Shown: positions 60,550 to 64,000 of the stretch, piece by piece
How positions within the stretch are numbered: position 1 is the first letter of the stretch
How the letters are laid out: every line of letters starts with the position of its first letter
Origin: Agrocybe praecox
Taxonomy: Eukaryota; Basidiomycota; Agaricomycetes; Agaricales; Agrocybaceae
Reading direction: 5' to 3'
Assembly: GCA_964017145.1 (NCBI GenBank)
Contig: OZ024840.1
Coordinates: 4,774,001 to 4,838,000, forward strand
Length of the DNA: 64,000 nt
Program-made: the position numbers and the translations under genes
Notes under the pieces: generated by a model
The model's database searches: none
What the model saw: the letters and a program-made list of their open reading frames with translations, nothing else
What the model was told of the DNA's origin: nothing

Positions 60550-61938
60550 ATGCCTGTAGCAGAGACATTCCCTCCATTCCCAGAAGACGTGCCGATACAT
60601 CCTCTTCTAGTCCTCGATTATCAATTGCTTAAGGAGAGGAATGCCGACGAGGTCGATAAGCTGTGGGAAGCAGCGACGAAGCTTGGCTTCTGGTAGTAAG
60701 TTTTGCTTCATCAGCCTCTCGCAGTATGTCTTGAATTGATTGCGGCTGCATTAGTCTGAAGGGTCATGAAGGGGACGATGTGGTCCCGGAGATGTTTGAT
60801 CTTGGGAAGGAGACTATGGCTTTGCCGATGGAGGAAAAGCTGAAATTCGAACAAGGGGATTCAGGAATGTCGTTTGGGTGCGTCAGTTCTGCCGTTGAGG
60901 AACTGAATGTACTTATCCCGTCGTGTTTGATAGCTATAAAGCAGCAGGTGCCAACGCAGTCGATGCCACAGGAGAACTGGACACCGTCGAGTTTCTGAAC
61001 GTCGCCAAAGACGATGCTCTTGCATGGCCAAAACAAGCACGACGCTCGTATCCCTCCAGCGTGGAAAGTCGAATGGAATCCACCATCATTCCGTTCGTGA
61101 AAAAGTCGTTAGAAGTCAACTATACGATACTGGACATCTTCAACGATAAACTCGGGTTGCAGCCTGGCACACTGCGTAATTTGCACCCTGAGGAGGAGTT
61201 TAGTGGGAGCGAGACGCGGCTCATTAAGAACCCTGCAACATTGAATACGACGAAGCAAGCTATTGGGAGTCATACGGATTTTGGATCTCTTGTATGCGCA
61301 CTTCGTTTTGCGTTCCCTTTGACACGCACTAATTGTCATCAACAGTCTTTCCTTCACAATCGCCTTGGCGGACTACAGGTCCTGGTTCCTGGCTCCGAGT
61401 CCTGGCAATATGTCAAGGTAACGTTCCAGTCATCTATTTACTAATTTTTGCTTATTGGCATCAGCCCCTCCCTAACCACGCAATATGTAACATCGGAGAT
61501 GCCTTATCAATTTTCAGTGGTGGAATCCTTCGCTCCAATCTTCACCGAGTAGTGTATGTCCCTCTCCACCATTAAATTTGTCCCAGCCCAATTGATTGGT
61601 TAATTTCTATAGACCCCCACCAGGCCGTCAGGCAGGGTTGGAACGCTGGTCGTTGGTGTTCTTCCTCCGGCCCGGAAACAGCGTCGTTCTTCGACCTTTG
61701 GTTGAACAAAGTTCCTTGATTGCGGAAGCTGTGGAGGCCGCTCCTGCGGGAAAGTACGAAACTGGGTCCACTGCGTCTGAATGGTTTTCGAGAAGGATCA
61801 GGAACCAGCGGATCAATAATCGCAAGGTGAGAACATGTATCATTTTTGTTGTATGGGAGTCTATCCTAATGGTTCTGATTAAAGGGTCCCGAGACCTGGA
61901 TGGCCAGTCGTGGGACTGAACACAAAGTCGAGGCCTGA
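60550..61938 (+). CDS. 2-oxoglutarate/Fe(II) oxygenase, isopenicillin-N-synthase-like
   Basis: Seven exons (60550-60695, 60755-60877, 60934-61291, 61346-61417, 61465-61553, 61613-61826, 61885-61938) give 351 residues, all phases consistent. The N-terminal part is the non-haem dioxygenase domain (VPIHPLLVLDYQLL, LWEAATKLGFWYLKGH); the C-terminal part is the 2OG-Fe(II) domain with metal ligands HTD (IGSHTDFGSL) and His (RSNLHRVV), and the 2-oxoglutarate Arg/Ser in RWSLVFFLRPG. Soluble enzyme, substrate not predictable; such fungal genes often serve secondary or catabolic metabolism. It is unrelated in detail to the TauD pair upstream. Confidence 0.9.
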
Positions 61939-62268
61939 TTCAGGACAGTAAGCAAGCTAAACTGAAATAAATGTACGAATATCTGTATTTGTATTGGCGT
62001 AATGACTGAGTTTTGTGGCTTTGTGTAAAAACTTACATGTATGGCAAACAGACGTCGAAGTTCAAGCTAAAAAACAATACAAAGTTTCTCGCCTATGTTT
62101 TGCGTATGTTCTGAATTTCGAACAGCTCGGATTGTCCAGTTTCTAAAATAGAACTTCACGGAAACCAAACCACCTCTAACACATTACATCATCATCGTTA
62201 TCGTCACGTTGATCATTGAACGTTTTAACCTCTTATCATCATCGTCGTAGTATCACCATCCTCTGACC

Positions 62269-64000
62269 ATGGCTGCTCTCAGTGTTAGCTCTCACAAACC
62301 GCCCCACCTTATTCCGACACTCAAAGTAGCATTAAGAGGTCAAACAATCTTAGGCTCGCCGCGGTTCAACAAAGGAACAGGATTCAGTATCGAAGAGAGG
62401 AAATCGTTTGGCTTGGAGGGTCGATTACCATATCGCGTGAACAGTCTCGACGAGCAATGTGCGCGTGCGTATGGCCAGCTCGAGCAGAGGGACACGCCGA
62501 TGAGGAAGAACACGTTCTTGCAGAGTTTGAAGGACCAGAATTGGACTTTATACTATTCACTGTTGGCAAGGCACTTGAAGGAGCTTACTCCCATTATTTA
62601 TACGCCCACAGAGGTACGTGATCTATTTTTTCCTTCGCTCCGGTAGCTGATTCGACGATTACTGTGTGCAGGCTGAGGCTATTGCGTCTTATTCACATAT
62701 CTTTCGGCGTAGCGAAGGCCTCTATCTATCGTACCCGGAGGAAGACCTGATGGAGCAAGCATTTTTGGAGCAAACTCGAGGGCGGGAAATTGACTTGATA
62801 GTGGTAACCGACGCAGAGGCTATCTTAGGAATTGGTGATCAGGGTGTCGGGGTGCGTACTTTCAACTTAATCGTCCTCCAACACGCGTTCAAGCGGGAAT
62901 AAACAGGGAATAGGGGTAAGACGAAACACAAATTGGGTAAAATATGTATTTCTGATGGTATTGTGCTAGATATCGACTGCTAAATCAGTCATTTATACGT
63001 ATGTTAATTTCCTCGGCACATCCAAAGTCAGTATGATATTGAACTTTGTCGTGCAGGTTAATTGGTGGTTTGGATCCGTCGAAATCTCTTAGCGTTACAC
63101 TTGACGTTGGAACGAACAACCAGGGACTATTGGATGACCCTCTATATGTCGTGAGTTACAGAAATCGAGAAACATGTTATTCAGTTGATCTGGTTTTTGA
63201 ACTAATAGGGGTGGCCTGAGAAGCGCGTTCGCGGGGAGGATTATGACCGCTTTGTGGACAAGTTCGTCATATTTTTATGCTCTTTACACATTTTTGGCCG
63301 CTGACGACGACTGCTAGGTTTGTTCAACTAGTCAGGAAGTATTACCCGCATAGTCTCCTGCACTTTGAAGACTTTGGGGTGACGAATGCGCATCGACTTT
63401 TGGATCGCTATCATGATACACATGCCGTATTTAATGATGATATGTATGTATTACTCTATACCATGTCTATCATCCTATCTATCTGACACGTCTTTAGTCA
63501 AGGAACAGGAGCTGTATCGCTAGCATGCGTGATGTCGGCCATCCGTGTTTCGAGCGAGGCACGGGCATCAGCCTCCTCACCTGAGAAGAAGAAACTTTCC
63601 GACCAACGATATATCATCTTTGGCGCAGGATCTGCTGGGTTAGGGATCGCTGTCCAGCTACGCGATGCCATTGTATCCGCCGATGGGTTGAGGAAGGAAG
63701 ACGCGAACAGGAAATTCTGGTTAGTCGATCGAGAGGGACTGTTGCATGATGGACTGGGAAAGGAGTTTGTGGGAGCAATGACGCACCAGAAAAAAGAATT
63801 CGTTAGGCCAGGCGAGGAGGAGTGGGGATTGCAGTCCGATGGTCACCATGTTTCACTTCTTGATGTTGTGCGGAAGGCTCGTCCGACCGTGCTCATTGGA
63901 TGTTCGACTTCAGCCGGCGCATTTACCCAGGAAGTTGTGGAAGCTATGATGGATGGTTTGGACGAGGGCGCTCGGCCGATAATTATGCCGCTTTCGAACC
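62269..64000 (+). CDS. Malic enzyme (NAD(P)-dependent), 3' end outside window
   Basis: Oxidative decarboxylation of malate to pyruvate. Exons 62269-62613, 62672-62851, 62907-62915 (9 nt, Gly-Ile-Gly), 62970-62998, 63057-63150, 63209-63261, 63318-63443, and 63498 to the window end, about 446 residues so far. The malic N-domain shows IIYTPTE with the catalytic Tyr, GDQGVGGIGISTAKS with the catalytic Lys region, DVGTNN, and the metal-binding HFEDF and FNDDIQGT. The NAD-binding domain shows [11 protein letters not shown] and GCSTSAGAF. There is no obvious long mitochondrial presequence. The micro-exon is required to complete the GVGGIGIS motif. Cofactor preference cannot be fixed from the visible part. 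Confidence 0.92.

Noticed and set aside
1..64000. CRISPR arrays, rRNA operons, prophage or plasmid functions
   Set aside because: None seen; intron-rich genes show this is fungal nuclear DNA.

Overview
The window looks like nuclear DNA of a mushroom-forming basidiomycete (Agaricomycetes). Genes are cut by many 45-65 bp GT-AG introns, some exons are only 9-18 nt, and the families seen (NACHT NTPases with a short Gly/Asn-rich first exon, DUF6534-type membrane proteins, F-box, TauD and isopenicillin-N-synthase-like oxygenases) are typical of that group. No rRNA, clear tRNA, CRISPR array or plasmid feature was seen.

Left part (0.5-38 kb) is an accessory, repeat-rich region built around five related NACHT (NLR-like, STAND) genes of two families. 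Family A: A1 (487-3080, minus; one-base frameshift), A2 (19410-22006, minus; intact, 811 aa model), A3 (35593-38011, plus; last exon broken). Family B: B1 (8998-11609, minus; 808 aa model) and B2 (26755-29356, minus; 803 aa model). The order A-B-A-B, with upstream DNA that also matches, shows a tandem segmental duplication with a period of about 18-19 kb, followed by an inverted third A copy. Spliced models were worked out by hand by comparing the copies; exon lengths agree between paralogues (for example 227 nt for A exon 3 in all three copies).

Between the NACHT genes lie 4.7-7.8 kb gaps without convincing genes. They are pyrimidine-rich on the plus strand and carry a recurrent repeat whose best-kept piece is a core of about 80-100 bp ending in a splice-donor-like GTACGTCAT. 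I count about thirteen cores; three of them lie inverted at 39-42 kb. Two non-autonomous DNA transposons with TA target duplications and CAG-starting terminal inverted repeats were found at 38.7-39.4 kb and 55.7-56.4 kb.

Right part (42.7-64 kb) is ordinary euchromatin: an uncharacterised, perhaps Clp1-like protein; an F-box protein; two TauD/TfdA-like dioxygenases flanking a peroxiredoxin-like AhpC/TSA protein; two DUF6534-type membrane proteins (minus strand) flanking an alpha/beta hydrolase with a possible peroxisomal C-terminus; a 2-oxoglutarate/Fe(II) oxygenase; and the first three quarters of a malic enzyme that runs off the end. The TauD pair and the DUF6534 pair are further local duplications. 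The NACHT cluster is probably a fast-evolving non-self-recognition or cell-death locus (inference); the right-hand genes look like small-molecule and redox metabolism and do not form one obvious pathway.
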